DNA from: Candidatus Latescibacterota bacterium
GTDB lineage: Bacteria > Latescibacterota > UBA2968
Length of the DNA: 6,507 nt
Reading direction: 5' to 3'
Assembly (NCBI GenBank): GCA_018650745.1
Contig: JABIFK010000198.1
Location: 1-6,507, forward strand
Positions 5,102-6,507 of this stretch are shown here, in pieces; the first letter of the stretch is position 1, and each line of letters opens with the position of its first letter. The notes beneath the pieces were generated by a model, which was not told where the DNA came from, did not search any database, and was given only the letters and a program-made list of their open reading frames with translations. A program made the position numbers and the translations under genes.

Positions 5102-5926
5102 ATGGGCAAATGGGAAGATCCACTGACACAGATTATTGCAGCGCATATCGATGTTTATCAGGATCTATTTCTTAAATGCGCTCCGGGAGCAAAACACCCT
5201 CTGCGGATATGGAAAACATCCTTCAATTTAGGAGACAAATATTGGCCACAATATTACCCAGGTAGAGGTAAGAAAAGAATCGATCTCACCTTAATCGACG
5301 AGAGTGAACAGCACCTCATCGTTGTTGAAGCTAAATTACCCAAGCCAATAAGATCGCACTGTGATTGTTCAAAAAATCTCTGCCCGATCTGCCAAATCAA
5401 CGACTACGAAAAGATGCTTCACGAAGACATCGAGACAGAGAATACTCAGATGACTATACATAAAATCCTCCTGCTATTCCTCAACGAGGAGGCAAAACGA
5501 TGGCAGAGGAAACATCAGCAACAAATGAAAATGAGCAACATTTCACTACAACCATTCCCACCTGTTCAAACACTCATACAATCGGTCATCTCCTGCACCG
5601 AAGGTCACGGCCATATGCTCTTTGAAAAAGTGGGTGACGCCTACAAAGAAAAGGATGGACCGCGAATATGGCCAATCCACCACCCCAATGTTTTTCTTCC
5701 GTGTGAGCACGGCCGCTACACCCCTTGGCCGACCAGCGAACCCAAGCAGGAAGCCTTTAACATCCTCCTTGACTTAAAGAAAAAGGGGAAGACAGTCACG
5801 GAAGAAGAATACCTATCAATGTGCAGATCAAGAGGCGCAGGCAGAAATAACCTTAAAGCCGACGGTCGCTTCTCATTCAACAAAGCATTACAAAAAAAAG
5901 GCCTTATTCTCTTGGAGTGGCCATAG
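5102..5926 (+). CDS. Putative PD-(D/E)XK nuclease-like protein with a four-cysteine insert
   Basis: 274 residues, of no family I recognise by name. The N-terminal half carries a restriction-endonuclease-like signature: KKRIDLTLID (Asp61), then LIVVEAKLP with Glu76 and Lys78, and further on QINDYEKML (Gln98, Tyr102), as in many D...ExK...Q nuclease cores. Directly after the ExK strand, four cysteines (C87, C89, C94, C97; pattern CxC-x4-CxxC) form a likely zinc or metal knuckle, an unusual place for one in this fold. Residues 120-170 look helical. CEHGRY (201-206) precedes a C-terminal section (about 213-274), PKQEAFNILLDLKKKGKTV to GLILLEWP, with a winged-helix-like helix-turn-strand look. No signal peptide or membrane segment is seen. 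GAGG at 5093-5096, 5 nt before ATG, supports the start. The gene is divergent from the MoCo-carrier pseudogene and ends 3 bp from the convergent HEPN-type gene. Nuclease activity is inferred only. Confidence 0.68.
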   Translation: MGKWEDPLTQIIAAHIDVYQDLFLKCAPGAKHPLRIWKTSFNLGDKYWPQYYPGRGKKRIDLTLIDESEQHLIVVEAKLPKPIRSHCDCSKNLCPICQINDYEKMLHEDIETENTQMTIHKILLLFLNEEAKRWQRKHQQQMKMSNISLQPFPPVQTLIQSVISCTEGHGHMLFEKVGDAYKEKDGPRIWPIHHPNVFLPCEHGRYTPWPTSEPKQEAFNILLDLKKKGKTVTEEEYLSMCRSRGAGRNNLKADGRFSFNKALQKKGLILLEWP

Positions 5927-5929
5927 CAG

Positions 5930-6507
5930 TCACTCCCCAGCTTTAGCCTCTATGAATAGTTCAAGAATTTCAAAAGCTCCCTGTCTAAATGCTCTTGCTT
6001 CCTTTAAACTAATCCCTCCTGTGTGAGCGGCTCTGTTTCTCGTCGCATTCAGACTTCTCAATTTCTTGCTTACTTGTCTCGAAGGCTTATCAGTGAAATT
6101 AACAATGCTCAAACTATCGAATTCTGGACGAGCTATTGCACTTGCAAAAGCCCCCAAACTAAATCCTATACCACCTTCCCTCCTACGAAACACCTCCTCG
6201 AACCCGGTTAAGTCTCCACCAAGTCGTTTTGCTTTGGCTATTACGGGTTGATAGATTGCCAATTCCAACTCAATTACTATCGCACCGTGTATGTTCAAAA
6301 CACAACCACTGAAATCCTCAAGATCCACGCAGAATGGTAGATTCAGATCTCGCTCTGCAATTATTAAACACTCTTGCGATTTAGCCTCCAAATGAGTCCA
6401 GAAAGCACACTCTTTTTTTAAGATGGCACTGATTTGCTCCTTAGAAGCGTTTGGGTGACTAATTTCGCGCCGGAGTTGAGTATTAGAAGCTTCAATTTGA
6501 GAGGTGA
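5930..6507 (-). CDS. HEPN-like protein, C-terminal part (5' end outside window)
   Basis: The frame is open from the TGA at 5932-5930 to the right edge, giving at least 191 residues. The TTG at 6391 is an internal codon, since 38 further sense codons precede it in frame (part reads LRREISHPNASKEQISAILK). The protein appears helical and charged. Near its C-terminus KKLRSLNATRNRAAHTGGIS contains Arg-Asn-Arg-Ala-Ala-His (nt 6040-6023), an R-x4-H motif with Asn after the Arg, as in HEPN ribonucleases and antitoxin-paired HEPN toxins. The last helix, LKEARAFRQGAFEILELFIE, also suits a HEPN bundle. The middle part (VLNIHGAIVIELELAIYQPV, then RREGGIGFSLGAFASAI) is not recognised. It faces the Cys-cluster nuclease gene tail to tail with a 3-bp gap and no terminator between. 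The HEPN call rests on one motif plus helical context. Confidence 0.6.
   Translation of the reverse strand, partial: TSQIEASNTQLRREISHPNASKEQISAILKKECAFWTHLEAKSQECLIIAERDLNLPFCVDLEDFSGCVLNIHGAIVIELELAIYQPVIAKAKRLGGDLTGFEEVFRRREGGIGFSLGAFASAIARPEFDSLSIVNFTDKPSRQVSKKLRSLNATRNRAAHTGGISLKEARAFRQGAFEILELFIEAKAGE

Noticed and set aside
6191..6210. CTCGAACCC-like T-arm sequence as a second attachment half of a tRNA
   Set aside because: Lies inside the HEPN-type coding frame, does not match the tRNA-Leu T-arm beyond a few bases, and lacks flanking tRNA sequence.

Overview
The window is 6.5 kb of bacterial DNA of moderate GC and reads as housekeeping sequence on the left and an accessory, mobile-looking segment on the right. 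The phylum cannot be fixed from the sequence. A FlhB-related protein and a gene with a lipobox-like N-terminus fit a (probably flagellated, probably Gram-negative) environmental bacterium. The stop codons seen are mainly TAA and TAG, with one TGA at the end of the right-edge gene. Shine-Dalgarno sites are clear in front of some genes (recombinase, XRE regulator, PD-(D/E)XK protein) and absent in front of others (FlhB-like, DUF3883).

Left part (1-1400): the 3' three quarters of a seryl-tRNA synthetase gene (serS, cut by the window edge), a 139-bp spacer with a hairpin and two kinds of short tandem repeat, and a small FlhB C-terminus-like gene. A strong palindromic terminator follows, with its U-tract on the minus strand.

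Middle (1428-3510): a minus-strand gene for a ZU5-like beta-rich protein with an abnormally short lipoprotein-like N-terminus stands head to head, 43 bp apart, with a complete tyrosine recombinase/integrase. The recombinase is followed by an XRE-family helix-turn-helix regulator.

Right part (3677-6507): a bidirectional terminator and a minus-strand tRNA-Leu(GAG) whose 3' acceptor strand no longer pairs with its 5' strand come first. Next are a DUF3883 protein with a PD-(D/E)XK-like core and a dead gene of the putative molybdenum carrier (SLOG-like) family carrying several in-frame stops. Last are an unrecognised PD-(D/E)XK-type protein with a four-cysteine insert and, converging on it 3 bp away, the C-terminal part of a gene with a HEPN-type R-x4-H motif whose reading frame stays open through the window edge.

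Recombinase, regulator, tRNA, three putative nucleic-acid-acting proteins and gene debris together suggest an eroding integrative element or defence-type island beside serS. That the genes form one working system is inference. The two genes most worth following are the Cys-cluster nuclease and its convergent HEPN neighbour.
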